Shown in pieces: positions 10,148 through 25,200 of a stretch of DNA of 64,000 nt; within the stretch, counting starts at the first letter, position 1, and each line of letters opens with the position of its first letter. Location: NCBI RefSeq assembly GCF_029168945.1, contig NC_083601.1:17326160-17390159 (forward strand), written 5' to 3'. A program made the translations under genes and the position numbers. The stretch is from Cannabis sativa. Its lineage: Eukaryota > Streptophyta > Magnoliopsida > Rosales > Cannabaceae. The notes beneath the pieces were generated by a model that was not told where the DNA came from, did no database searches, and worked only from the letters and a program-made list of their open reading frames with translations.

Positions 10148-12039
10148 TGTTAGAAATTATTTTACCAGGATCTTAGATCTACTCACAAGTATGTTTATTA
10201 ACACCCTAAATATGAACTTTCTAAAACGATGAAATAAACACGTATAAAGTTTAAGAAACCTTACATTGGGTGCAGCGAAATCAAATGACTCCTTCCGTTC
10301 AGATCTCTAACCCTTGTATCCTTTCTGTAGCAGAGTATTATCAAGATCTGAACCTGGATCTCTTTCTCTGATTCTTTGACGCTGAAACTCCTTTGCTGAT
10401 GATCTTTCTTCACGATCTTCCTCACTATGATTGAGGTATTGCTTCCTGTGTATGGGCACTACTCTAATCACTAAGGTAATTTCAAAATTCTAAGGAAGAA
10501 GAGAGAGAGAGAGAGTGGCGGCCAAGGTAGAGAGAGAAAGGCTCAGGTTTTCTGATTCAGAAGTGTAATTTTCCTGAAGCCTTCACTATCTATTTATAGC
10601 ATTCCACTAGGGTTAGGTTTGAATTATTTGGCATTAAAATAATGAAAATATCAGCTTAAAATGCCTACAAAAGTTGCCGGCCATGGCTTGATGGATTTGG
10701 GCCTTGCTTTTTTGCAATTTTGCAATTTTAACACTTTTGTATTTGATTTTCTCAAAAATGCCAATTTCCTAATTCAACCATTTAAATGCCAATTCTAATT
10801 ATTTAATAACTATAAATAATTATTAAATAATATTGTCATTGATCATATTTATTAATTGAACCATACAAAGTATCATAATTAACAAATATGTCCCTATTAA
10901 CTCTTTCTTTACAATTTCGCCCTTACTTAGTGAAAATTTCACAAATAGACATAGTCTAATTTGTGAATTATAATTGATTAGTCAAAACCAATTACATGAG
11001 TCTTACAAACAATATTATCTCAACTAGTGTGGGGACCATGGGTGTATATAACCGAGCTTCCAATAAGTAGATCAAGAATTTAGCACTAAAATTCACTAAC
11101 TTATTAATTCTTCGTTGAATCCACGCATAGAACTTAGAATTGCACTCTCAGTATATAGAATGCTCTATATGTTCCACCATATAGACGTATCATTAGTTAT
11201 CCATTGTTATAATCCTAATGTGATCAATGATCCTCTATATGCATGATCTACACTGTAAAGGGATTAGATTACCGTAACACCCTACTATGTATTTTATCCT
11301 TAAAACACTTGACCCCGTATAAATGATATTTCAGCTTATGTGAAATGAGTACTCCACCATTTATGTTCGTTTGGTCAAGCTCGAAGGAGATCATCCTTTG
11401 CTTACTATTCGCCAGATAGAAGCTATAGATTCCATGTTTATGCTAGCGCTCCCACTCAATTGCACTACCGTGTTCCCAAAATGTACGTATCACCCTGACC
11501 TAAAAGTAGGCTTAACTAACAAATCAAAGAACACGAATAGCCTTTCAAGATTGAGCCTAATCATAACAGGATTAAGAACATTTGATCTAGGATCAACTTG
11601 GCGATATTGACTAGAATAGATTTTACGGTAAGTTTAATTAAATCTAAGTCAAAGTTCAATATCGGTCCCTTCTGATGCATACTCCATGCATCCAACCTGA
11701 GCTTTACTTTAACCAATGTTCTAGAAAGAACATAGCATTTCTCCAAATGCAAGTAAACTCTTGTTGTAGATTATCATATCAGTAAAACCCTGTGTCTGAT
11801 AAATCTAGGAAACTTTATTCACATAGTCATGTTTACTTTCCAAGGTGATGACATCACAATAAACATGATCAAGTATGTGAAAAGGGTTAAAGATGAATTT
11901 ATAAATCAAATAGATAAGCAATTGATAGAGTGAACCAAAACATACACAAATGAATGAAAAATACTTCTGTTTCTTTATTGATGTTGAATAAAATAGATTA
12001 CATTGAAATGGAGTTTTATTTAGGGCATAAAACATAACA
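10148..12039 (-). repeat. Copia-A 3' LTR
   Basis: In plus orientation runs TGTTAGAAAT to ATAACA. On the minus strand it begins TGTTATGTTTTATGCCC. A TATA box is at 10591-10598. A polypurine tract, AACTAGGAGTT on the minus strand, lies just outside at 12040-12050. A short GA run is at 10500-10514. Open frames at 11371, 11561 and 11805 are LTR accidents that recur in the other copies. Confidence 0.9.
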
Positions 12040-12068
12040 AACTCCTAGTTGCGCTAATATAAAACTAA

Positions 12069-12478
12069 TTAGTACATATCAATTAATCCAAAATTCTGAC
12101 GGTGCTTTTCAAAGGCTGTCACGGCCAGGACTTTGGTAAATGGATCAGCTAGGTTGTCCTCTGTGTCAACTTTCTTAACTAGTACATCCCCTCTTGCCAC
12201 GTATTCTCTGATAATGTGATACTTCCTTTCAATGTGTTTGCTTCTCTTGTGGCTTCGAGGTTCTTTACTGTTTGCTATTGCTCCATTGTTATCACAAAGT
12301 AAGACCAGAGGCTTTTCCATTCCAGGAACGACACCTATACTGGTGAAAAACTTTCTTAGCAAGACAAGTTCTTTAGCAGCTTCGGCTGCTGCTATGTATT
12401 TAGCTTCCATAGTTGAGTCCGATATCGCAGTTTGTTTAGCACTTCTCCAAACCACTGCTCCACCCCCAAGAGTAAACA
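12069..12478 (-). pseudogene. Copia-A RNase H, C-terminal part
   Basis: Continues the reading frame broken by Gypsy-A: TLGGGAVVWRSAKQT, a DSTMEAKY block, LLCDNNGAIA, HIERKYHIIREYV and ending GLIDMY. RNase H removes the RNA strand during reverse transcription. Compared with Copia-B (DSTIEAEY, VVWLRKFF) there are changes to EAKY and LVLLRKFF, so the conserved EAEY block is damaged. The apparent ATG at 12479 is created by the junction with the Gypsy-A LTR and is not a real start. Confidence 0.9.
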
Positions 12479-12891
12479 TGTAACACCCTAACTAACTTAG
12501 GCGTATTACATGATTTTTAAACGTACTGTGTAGCTCGTTGTTAATCAACGAGGTTTATGGAAAAACGTGATTAATTAAAATTTTGCTTTTTAATTAAACT
12601 TATAAAACAATATTACAAAAGACTCGGGATCCCGATTATAAAATCATTTACAAAAGATTTAACTGTTTAGCTGTTACATAAAATTAAAAGTCGTCAAACG
12701 ACCAGTTACAAAATTCAGCCTTGCTGTCCCGAGGATCGTACGCTCCAGGCCTAACCGCCCCGACATGTACAATCTCATAAGCTCGCTCACGGTCCATCAG
12801 CTATAGCCTTGCCTTTACCTACACATAAACGTAAACTGTGAGTCGACAGACTCAGTAAGAAAAGCATAATAATACTCATACATAATACTAA

Positions 12892-12980
12892 CTGCCGTGT
12901 CCAACACGATACTGAGTTCCGCTACTGCCATGTCCAACATGGTACTGAGCCACTACTGCCATGTCCAACATGGTACTGAG
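12892..12980. repeat. Tandem repeat in Gypsy-A LTR (about 33 bp x 3)
   Basis: Three imperfect units of CTGCCATGTCCAACATGGTA type. Each has a CCATG-TCCAA-CATGG inverted repeat; in the first unit CATG is CGTG. The same block recurs in the other LTR at about 20274-20360. Such LTR tandem repeats are often enhancer-like; that role is inference. Confidence 0.7.
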
Positions 12981-13020
12981 TTCTGAACGTTCATAGGGAC
13001 GGTACTATTGACACGTAACA

Positions 13021-13250
13021 ACCTGATCGGTCGAACCGGTCATACTCCGGCTGCTGGTCATACTCCAGCCTGTATCGACGTGTTACTATATCCTCCTGAT
13101 CGGTCGAACCGGTCATACTCATCATTGGTCATACTCCGGCTGTACCGACGGGATACGTCAATAGCACGGAACCACCAACCAAGTGTCACTGATCGGTCAA
13201 AGCCGGTCATACTCCGTCATTGGTCATACTCCAGCCTGTACCGACGTGAC
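13021..13250. repeat. GATCGGTC / GGTCATACTCC repeat in Gypsy-A LTR
   Basis: Three imperfect units. Each has GATCGGTC, then two copies of GGTCATACTCC-like sequence, then TGTACCGACG. The matching block in the 5' LTR (about 20402-20613) has shortened spacers within units. This is the main place where the two LTRs differ. Confidence 0.7.
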
Positions 13251-14269
13251 AGGGTTGGATGGTTCGAAGCCTATATACATAACTAATGTAATCTAGCAGG
13301 CTTCCTACATGCACGCTAAACATGTAATCTACATATGCATACTGTTATACTAATCTTACCTGGATTCCGATTTCAGGTGTGCCGGTCAACCTGACTGGAA
13401 CTGAAGCTGAGCGGCGGACATCGGCTCCTAAACCATAAAAATCACAACGCTATAAGTGACACGCTAAATCACTTCCCGGGGACTAAAACTAGGAACTAAA
13501 AGTTTCCCTATCGATAAAAAGCATGGCAATACCCCCTAAAACATAAAAACGAGAAAAACTAGGGTTTCTGAAAATTCCCCAACCGGTAGACCGGTTGCCC
13601 AACCGGAATTCCGGTTCTGGGAATTACTGGACACCCATCCGGAATTCCGGTTGCACAACCGGAATTCCGGTTCCTCGCAGGAATTTTTCAAAAATTCCTA
13701 ACTCACCCAAATCAAACCCAATTGGTGCCAAACCTTCCAGACCTGCTCTAAATACCCCAAAGAACAAATCTAAGGCATCAAACTAACCCAGAATTCACAG
13801 ATACACAACTTGCCATTAAAGCTCAAGCTTTGAGTTCTAAACTCAAACTTGAGCAATTCCCACAAACATGCATTCAAACCTAGTTAATTCTACTCAAATA
13901 TGCATGAATAAGCCTCTGAAAACTATTAGAAACTACAGCAACAACACAGAAACAGAATCACAATATTTTCCTCCAAAAATCACATTTTTGCATAGAAAAC
14001 TCAAAGCTTTAAACAATCTATCCAACATGCTTTCAACATAGCTCAATTAACATCAATTAACATGCTTAAACTCAGAAACAACAACCAGATTTCAGCAGCA
14101 ACAACAACAAATATTCAAGCATGCATTTCAACAATTTTCATAAAAAATCTCAAGAAAACAAATTAGAAAAACTAGACAAGAAATACCTTGATTAGAGACA
14201 CTCCAACTAGCTGAAATTTACTTGAAATTGGAGAGGAAAAATCACCCTTCTTGCAGCCTCAAATGGCCG

Positions 14270-14410
<141 letters not shown>

Positions 14411-14884
14411 CTTTTCAAAATTTCTATTTTCAACAATTAGTCTAATTTTTGTAAAAATGGGGAATAAATCAAAGCCATTTATCTCATTTATTTCAGCCAA
14501 ATAACAATTAAAATAAACATTTAATTTCCAAATAAAAAGTCACTAAAAGACAAAAAGTCATTGGGGCAAAAAGACCATTTTGCCCCTCCATTCTAAAACC
14601 ACATAAAAATCACTAAAGGGGTATTTTTGGGACATTCTAAATTCCCGGCCATTCCCGACATTCCCAATGTCTAAAACCCGTCCCCAAACTACTAACATAC
14701 TAAGTTGTGATTTCTACTGAGCCAAACGCCGAGTTCCAAAATACCGGACACCGGAAATGCAAAATATGCATGCTACTGAATAACATAAATAACAGTATAA
14801 TAAATTATTTAAATAGCTATAAATAATTTCATAATTAATCACAATTAACTGAAAATTTCCAAATTAACTAAGCGGGCTTTACAA

Positions 14885-16282
14885 CTATCCCCCCCTTAAA
14901 AGGATTTCGTCCCCGAAATCTAACCTGAATAACTCTGGATATTGAGCTCGCATATCTGACTCTAGCTCCCAGGTGGCTTCCTCCACCTTGCTGTTTCTCC
15001 AGAGTACCTTGACCAATGCTATGGTCTTATTCCGAAGGACTTTATCCTTTCTATCCAGGATCTGCACTGGTTGTTCCTCATATGTCATATCTGGTTGAAG
15101 CTGAAGACTCTCATAACTGAGTATATGAGAGAGGTCTGAAACGTATTTTCTCAACATTGAGACATGGAATACGTTGTGAACTGCTGATAAGGCTGGAGGC
15201 AATGCTAACCGATATGCCACTTGACCTATCTTCTCAAGAATCTCGAAAGGTCCAGTAAATCTAGGGCATAACTTGCCTCTTTTCCTGAAACGTTTAATCC
15301 CCTTCATCGGAGACACCCGTAAAAACACATGTTCCCCTACTTGGAACTCAACATCTCTGCGTTTCGGATCTGCGTAACTCTTCTGTCTGCTCTGTGAGGC
15401 AAGCATTCTAGCTTTTATCTTCTCTATTGCCTCATTGGTCCGCTGTACTGACTCAGGACCTAACTATTTCCTCTCCCCTGTCTCATCCCAGTGGATAGGG
15501 GATCTACATTTCCTACCGTACAACAGTTCATAGGGAGCCATCCCTATCGTACTCTAATAACTGTTGTTGTAAGAGAATTCTATCAACGGTAGATACTTAC
15601 TCCATGAGCCTTCAAAGTCCATAACACAGGCTCTCAACATGTCCTCCAATATCTGAATTGTCCTTTCGGACTGACCATCTGTCTGAGGATGGAATGCTGT
15701 ACTGAATTTCAGCTTTGTACCCATTGCCCGTTGCAAACTTTGCCAAAATTTGGAGGTGAACTTCAGATCCCTGTCCGAAACTATAGACTTCGGTACTCCG
15801 TGAAGTCTTACTATCTCTCTGATGTATAACTCTGCCAACTGATCCACTGTGAACGTTGTTCTAACCGGCAGAAAATGAGCAGATTTCGTAAATCGATCCA
15901 CCACTACCCAAATGGAATCAAATAAACCCGTGGTCCTAGGTAACCCGACCACAAAATCCATCGTAATATCCTCCCATTTCCATTCTGGTAGGGTTAGAGG
16001 CTGCAACAACCCTGCTGGTCTCTGATGTTCAGCCTTAATCTGCTGACAAGTGAGGCATCTCGATACGAATTCTACCAAATTCTTCTTCATACCGCTCCAC
16101 CAGAAGTACGGTTTCAAATCTTGGTACATCTTGGTGGTGCCGGGATGTAGAGAATATGGGGTAGAATGAGCCTCCTCAAAGATCTCATTTCTAAGTTCCA
16201 CACTGTTCGGAACACAAACCCTGGCTTTATACAAAAGCATCCCACTGTCTGACACTGAAAAGTCCTTGGCTTGACCAGCCAA
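14885..16282 (-). pseudogene. Gypsy-A integrase with chromodomain (broken)
   Basis: Integrase inserts element DNA into the host chromosome. The zinc-binding HHCC domain is seen at the N-terminus ([15 protein letters not shown], then CLTCQQIK). Catalytic D, D, E lie in [19 protein letters not shown] and [10 protein letters not shown]. The C-terminal part has a GPFEILEKIG block, HNVFHVSMLRKY and then a chromodomain-like VLWRNSKVEEATWELE, which would guide insertion to heterochromatin. In-frame stops: TGA near 16292, TAG near 15556 and TAG near 15465. Each matches one C-to-T change from CGA or CAG in the expected sequence. Confidence 0.9.
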
Positions 16283-18310
16283 TACCTCATCTCAGATTTT
16301 CACTAACTCCGAATCTGTCATCTGAGCGACTTTTATTCTTTCCAACAGATCAGATTGCAGTGTTAAGTTGTGAAGCTGACCTACCACAAACTCAATGCTG
16401 GATCTAACCATATCCTCTGCTAGCTGAGGTGAGATCTGAACCATACTAGCTACTTGCACGGGACCCTTTCTGCTCAGGGCATCTGCCACTACATTGGCTT
16501 TTCCGGGATGATAGAGGATCTCGCAATCGTAATCCTTCACCAATTCCAACCAACGCCTTTGTCTCATGTTCAAATCTTTCTGAGTAAAGAAATATTTGAG
16601 ACTTTTATGGTCGGTATAGATCTCACACTTCTCCCCATAAAGGTAATGCCGCCAAATCTTCAGTGCAAAAACCACTGCGGCCAATTCTAAATCATGAGTC
16701 GGGTATCGCTGTTCATAATCCTTTAATTGACGGGAGGCATAAGCAATAACCCGGTCGGCTTGCATCAATACACACCCCAAACCCTGTTTGGATGCGTCAC
16801 AGTAGACTACGAACTTCTCCTTGTCCGAAGGCAAAGCTAGCACCGGAGCAGTAATCAACCTCTGTTTTAGCTCCCGAAAGCTAGCTTCGCACTTATCTGA
16901 CCAAATAAATCTCTGATTCTTCTTTGTAAGTTCGGTTAGGGGCATTGAAATTTTAGAGAACCCTTCGACGAACCTACGGTAGTACCCAGCTAAACCCAAG
17001 AAGCTTCTGATCTCTGTCACTGTCTTCGGTCTCGACCAATCCCTGACGTATTCAATCTTCCCGGGATCCACCTTGATCCCATCTTTACTCACAATGTGCC
17101 CTAGGAAGGACACCTGAGATAGCCAAAACTCACATTTCTTGAACTTGGCGTAGAGCTTATGTTCTCGAAGCCGCTGCAGTACCATCTGAAGATGTAACTC
17201 ATGCTCCTCTTCTGATTGTGAGTACACGAGGATGTCGTCGATAAACACAATCACACAGATATCGAGGAAATCCTTGAATACTCTATTCATCAGGTCCATG
17301 AATGCTGCAGGAGCATTGGTTAGTCCGAATGACATAACCAGAAACTCGTAATGTCCATACCTAGTGCGGAAAGCCGTCTTCGGAATGTCCTCCTCTCGGA
17401 TTCTTAACTGATGATAACCCGAACGGAGATCAATCTTAGAAAAGACCGTCTTCCCTTGAAGCTGATCGAACAAGTCATCGATCCTAGGTAATGGATATTT
17501 ATTCTTCACCGTCAACTTGTTCAACTCCCTGTAGTCGATGCACATCCTCATAGATCCATCCTTTTCTTGACGAACAAAACCGGGGCTCCCCAGGGTGACA
17601 CACTGGGCCGAATGAACCCTATGTCAAGCAACCCTTGGAGCTGAATCTTTAATTCCTTAAGTTCAGCTGGAGCCATTCTGTACGGGGCTTTGGAAACCGG
17701 TTCCACCCCTGGTGCCAAGTCTATCACGAAATCAATCTCCCGCTGAGGTGGTAACCCTGGAAGTTCTTCGGGAAAAACATCCAAAAATTCCTGAACCACC
17801 CTGATGTCCTCTGGCCGAATGGTATCTGGCCGAGTGGTGTCCACCACCACGGCCAGAAACCCTAAGCACCCGCCGTGCAACAATTCTCTCGCTGACATAG
17901 CCGAGATCACCGGGATCCGAGATCCCTGAACTGAACCGACAAATACAAACGGTTCTTCACTTTCCGGTTGGAAGACCACCATCTTCCTTTTACAATCAAT
18001 GCTCGCCGAATATTTAGATAGGAAATCCATTCCTAAAATAATATCGAATTCGACTAAACTCATCTCTATCAGATCAACGCTTAACTCTCTACCATCTATC
18101 CTGATCGGCATAGACCTAATCCACCTATTGGAGATAACCAATTCTCCGCCAGGTAACAGGGTTCCAAACCCTGATTCATATCTATCATAGGGTCTACCCA
18201 ATTTACTAAAGACTCTGGCCGCCACATAAGAATGTGTAGCCCCAGAATCAAACAGCACTGAATATAGCGAGTTGCTAATAAAAAGCTGACCTGTGACAGG
18301 CGACGGCCGG
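16283..18310 (-). pseudogene. Gypsy-A protease, reverse transcriptase and RNase H (broken)
   Basis: Protease: LFDSGATHSYV active site (about 18235-18255) and DIILGMDFL. RT: an IDLAPGVEPVSKAPYRMAP lead-in, [34 protein letters not shown] and the catalytic FIDDILVYS (about 17225-17255). RNase [26 protein letters not shown] and a terminal VADALSRK. A one-base loss in an A run near 17563, just before the [10 protein letters not shown] block, shifts the frame between the front and back of RT. Order and motifs are standard chromovirus. Confidence 0.92.
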
Positions 18311-19607
18311 CATCCGCATCGGCTGCGTGATAGCGAACACCCTGGCTGGAGTGGGTATCGCTGGAGCTCTCGGTGCCTCTGGTCGGAGCTGGGGACATTC
18401 CCTCTTGAAGTGTCCGGGCATGCCACAATGAAAGCATCCCTAACCTTTGCACTCGCCCCGATGGTGCCTCTTGCAGCTAGGGCACTCGGGATAGGAGAAT
18501 CGGGTCTCAGTACCACCAGGACGACTCCCTCTGTTCTGGTTCCCCCGAAACCTCTTGTTCTGACTCGAGCCACCGGAAGTAGTGGGTGCTCTCTTCCTCT
18601 GATCAATGGCCGAACCACTACTCCCCCTGCTAAAGCCTGATGCAGGAGGGGTAGGAGCTCCGCCACTAACCGGAGTACCGGGCCGATTCCCGACATGCAC
18701 CCCACTGCGCCCTCAGCTCGCAGTGCCTTCTCCACCATCTGAGCATAGGTGGTGCTGTCGTCGGTGGTGATCATCAAGTCATGCCTGATCCTGGCATTCA
18801 ACCCGTCCAGGTACTTCTCCTTCTTGCTGAAGTCGGTCGGCACAATTCCCGAGGCTAACCTCGCCAATCGATCAAACTGAGTAGTATACTCAGTGACGCT
18901 CATGTTCTCACGCTGGGTCAGGTGAGCGAACTCTTTCCTCTTGGCGCTTCTGACCGCCTCATTGTAGTATTTCGCATTAAAGAGTTCCTGGAACCTTTCC
19001 CAGGTCATGGTGGTGACGTCATGGATCTGGGACACCATGTCCCACCATACCAAAGCGTCCTCCTGGAACTGAAACGTGGCGCACACCACTCTGTCGTTAC
19101 CGGTGACACCCATGAAATTCAGTATCTTGGTGATCACCGTCAGCCACTGCTCGACTTTCATTACATCCGGACCTCCCAGGAATACCGGAGGTGCTTGCTT
19201 CCGGAACCGCTCATACAATGGTTCCAATCATGGGCCGCCACCACTATCTCGGCACAGGCGGCGAGGGCAGGTGCCACTGGAACTATGGGCACAGGAACTG
19301 CAGGAGCACCCTGCTGTCTCAACCTCTGAATCTCGAGGTCTTGTTCTTCGATCCGGGCTTGCATCTCTACAAACCGTAACTCCCAGTTCGGGGCTCCCTG
19401 ATCGGCTGGGGGAGCCTGGGCAGCCTGTGGCGGGTTCTCATCACCCCGGCCACGAGCCCTGCCTCGAGGACCTCTACCTCGGCCCCTAGCAGGTGGGGGA
19501 AACTGAGCTCCCTGTCCTTGGTTTGACCCTACGGAGTTGCCCTGACTCCTGGTAGTCCACCTGGCGGCCATCTGATTAGAACCGCCTGCGAAACCAAGAG
19601 TTGGCAT
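18311..19607 (-). pseudogene. Gypsy-A gag with CCHC zinc knuckle (broken)
   Basis: The N-terminal part (19607 to about 19227) is rich in RGRGRGPRGRARGRG and ends in a coiled-coil-like EEQDLEIQRLRQQ. A frameshift near 19227 leads into the core: APPVFLGGPDVMKVEQWL, ALVWWDMVSQ, RFQELFNAKYY and LARLASGIVPTDF. Near 18700 the frame changes again into a serine/glycine-rich region and CPSCKRHHRGEC. After a TAG at about 18440 the same frame gives a canonical zinc knuckle, CFHCGMPGHFKREC. Near 18310 the frame returns to that of protease. Gag packages RNA; this copy has at least three frame breaks. Confidence 0.88.
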
Positions 19608-19840
19608 ATCAGGTCGTATTCAAGGAGAGCTTACTAATGCCGCTTAATTTGGAAATTAAAAACGAAACATGCGCCTATTCTACTATCAGGCTACTAACAT
19701 GCTTCCTAACAGGCTTTTCTTTTTTTTTTTCATAACTGATTAAAATAAACTACTAAAGCAATAAAGACTTACTGAACCGTGAAACGAGCTAACTGCTGAT
19801 GATGATTGTACATGTCGTGACGATCTTCGGAAGACAACCT

Positions 19841-19858
19841 GGCGGCTCTGATACCAAA
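19841..19858 (-). promoter_or_regulatory. Gypsy-A primer-binding site (tRNA-iMet)
   Basis: The minus strand reads TTTGGTATCAGAGCCGCC, matching the plant initiator-tRNA primer site (TGGTATCAGAGC) and lying one base from the LTR. Confidence 0.9.
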
Positions 19859-19859
19859 T

Positions 19860-22255
<2,396 letters not shown>

Positions 22256-22259
22256 AACA

Positions 22260-25200
22260 CCATCCCAGATGTAGATTTCCTGTCTTCAAGACTTGCCTGG
22301 AAATCTGAATCAGTGTAGCCTATGGGATTTAAAGCGCCACCCTTGTAGACTAACACAAGATTCCTTGTACTCTTCAAGTATTTCAGAATATACTTAACTG
22401 CATTCCAATGTTCATGTCCTGGATTAGATTGATACCTGCTCACGATTCCAACTGCATAACAGATGTCAGGTCTAGTGCATAGCATTGCATACATTAGACT
22501 TCCAACTGCAGAGGCATAGGGAATTTTCGCCATGTCCTCTATCTCTTGAGGATCAGTCGGAGACTGTTCCTTAGATAGACGAATACCATATCTAGAAGGC
22601 ATGTTTGCCCCATTGGTGTTGTTCATGGAGAATCTCTCTAAGACTTTGTCCATGTAGGTAGTTTGAGAGAGAGCAAGAGATCTGTTATTCCGGTTTCTAA
22701 TAATCTGAATACCAAGAACATAGGCTGCTTCAACCCAAATCTTTCATATCGAATTGAGTGTTAAGCCATTCCTTGATGTGAGTCATTTTCTTGACATTGT
22801 TTCCAATGATCAAAATGTCATCAACATAAAGGACCAGGAATACTACTACTTGGTCTTCCTTGAGTTGGTAAACACAAGGTTCATCTTCATTCTGAAGAAA
22901 GCCGTAGGTCTTGATAATTTCATCAAACCTTTTGTTCCATGAGCGAGAAGCTTGCTTAAGTCCATAGATAGACCTATTTAATTTGCAAACTTTCTTTTCC
23001 TGCCCAGGAAGAACATAACCTTCTGGTTGCTCCATATAGATGGTTTATTCAAGTACCCCATTAAGGAAGGCAGTCTTGACATCCATCTGCCAGATTTCAT
23101 AATCGAAAGCAGCAGCTATGGAGAGAAGAATTCAGATAGATTTGAGCATGGCAACAGGACTAAAAGTTTCCTCATAGTCCACGCCTTCTCTTTGGGTATA
23201 ACCCTTGGCTACAAGTCTAGCTTTAAAAGTTTCGACTTCGCCTCCAGCTCCTCTTTTCTTCTTGTAAACCCACTTGCATCCTATCGGATGATAGTTGTCA
23301 GGTGCGTCTACATATTCCCAGACTTTGTTCTTTTTCATGGAATCCATTTCTGAATCCATGCCGGCTGACCATCGTTTCCGTTGCGGACTAGCCATTGCCT
23401 GTTTATAGGTTAATGGATCGTCTTCAATACCGTCACCTACGACCATATTGATTTCACCATCCAAGCCATAACGAGCAGGTTTTGTTGAAACCCTCCCACT
23501 ACGACGAGGTGTGGTGATCTTCTGAACAGAAACTTTAGTAGTAGATTTCTCAGTTTGTTCAACTGAGGGAGTGGGATTGTCTTCTTCACGAGTGGAAGAG
23601 GACGAAACATTGGAAGGACTTATATTTGATAGCAATTCATCTAGAACAACTTTACTTTTCGGTTTGTAGTCTTTAATATAGTTCTCTTCAAGGAAAGTAG
23701 CATTTGTAGAAACAAACACTTTGTTATCCTTGTGACTATAAAACAGTCCACCCCTAGTCTCTTTAGAATTTCCGACAAACATGCATACTTCGGTACGTGA
23801 TTCAAGTTTGCCTTCTTTCTTTCTTAAGACATGAGCAGGGCACCCCCAAATTCTGTAATGGCGTAAACTAGGTGTACGACCATTCCAAAGTTCGACGGGT
23901 GTCTTAGGGACTGCTTTAGATGGAACAACATTTAAAATGTCATTTGCCATCTGTATAGCATATCCCCAGAAGGACGTAGACAGAGTTGAATAACTCATCA
24001 TAGACCTAACCATTTCCAAAAGAGTGCGATTTCTTCTTTCTGCAACTCCATTTTGTTGTGGAGTGCTTAGGGCAGTGTATTGGGATTCAATTCCAAGTTC
24101 AATTAAATGATCTTTGAACTGCATATCCATATATTCTCCACCCCTATCAGTTCGCAAGATCTTTAATGATTTACCTAATTGGTTTTGGGCCAAAGCATGA
24201 AACTCCTGAAACTTTTCAAACGTTTCAGATTTCTTTTGCATTAGGTAAAGGAAACTATATCTAGAGAAATCGTCAATGAAAGTGACAAAATACTCATAAC
24301 CACCTCGGGCTTTGACATTCAAAGGTCCGCAGACATCGGAATGCACTAACCCTAGAGGGATTTTGGCACGCTCTCCCTTTGCAGAGAAAGAACGTTTAGT
24401 CATTTTTCCTTCTAGGTAGGACTCGCATACTGGCAGTTCACCTAAGACGGTATTTTTCAATGGACCGTCTTTGGTGAGCCTATTGAGTCTATCAAAGCCT
24501 ATATGACCTAAACGTAAATGCCATAGATATGTTTGATCATCATTATCAATCTCTTTTCTTTTGAGGTTTCTAGGTCTAACTACACTGAAAAGTTCACTAT
24601 TTAGTGAGATTTGAGTACTCGGTCTTAAAACATAAAGCCCTTGTTCCATTATAGCAACACATATTTGAAATCCATTACGAGAAATTGTACAATTTGTACT
24701 CGAAAAATTCAATATATAAGATTGTGTTTGCAAACATGAGACACTAAACAAGTTTCTACTAAAGTTTGGAATAAATAAAACATTTTCTAAAATTAAAAAT
24801 CTTTGTTGAAACTTGATGCGGGCTTTTCCTCTAGCTTTGACCGATACTAATTCGCCATTGCCGACTTTAAGCTTTAACTCTCCTGGAAGCAGATTTTCCC
24901 AAGTTTCAAGCAACTGCAGTGAAGAACATACATGGTTAGTAGACCCAGAATCAACAATCCAGATGGATTTGTCGTTCTCTAAAACACATGATTCAAAGAC
25001 AAAAGCATTACCTTTGTTTGAATTGTTTAGAAGCCTGGGACATCGTTCTTCAGAATGTCCCTTTTCATTACAATTCGAACATAGAAGATCCTGTCTGATA
25101 ATTGTACTTGAAGAAGCAGCTTTGCTAGATCCTTCATACCTAGTCCTTTTCCTTCGATTATGGATTGCAAACCCAGGGGGACCCATTGCAATCAAATTCC

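Noticed and set aside
11371..11610. Open frames recurring at 11371, 29643, 11561, 29833, 48695, 53451 and 61555
   Set aside because: They recur because they lie in copies of the same copia LTR; LTRs do not code for protein.
18293..19489. Plus-strand frames of 115-137 codons opposite Gypsy-A gag
   Set aside because: Shadows of the GC-rich gag coding strand, without any domain.
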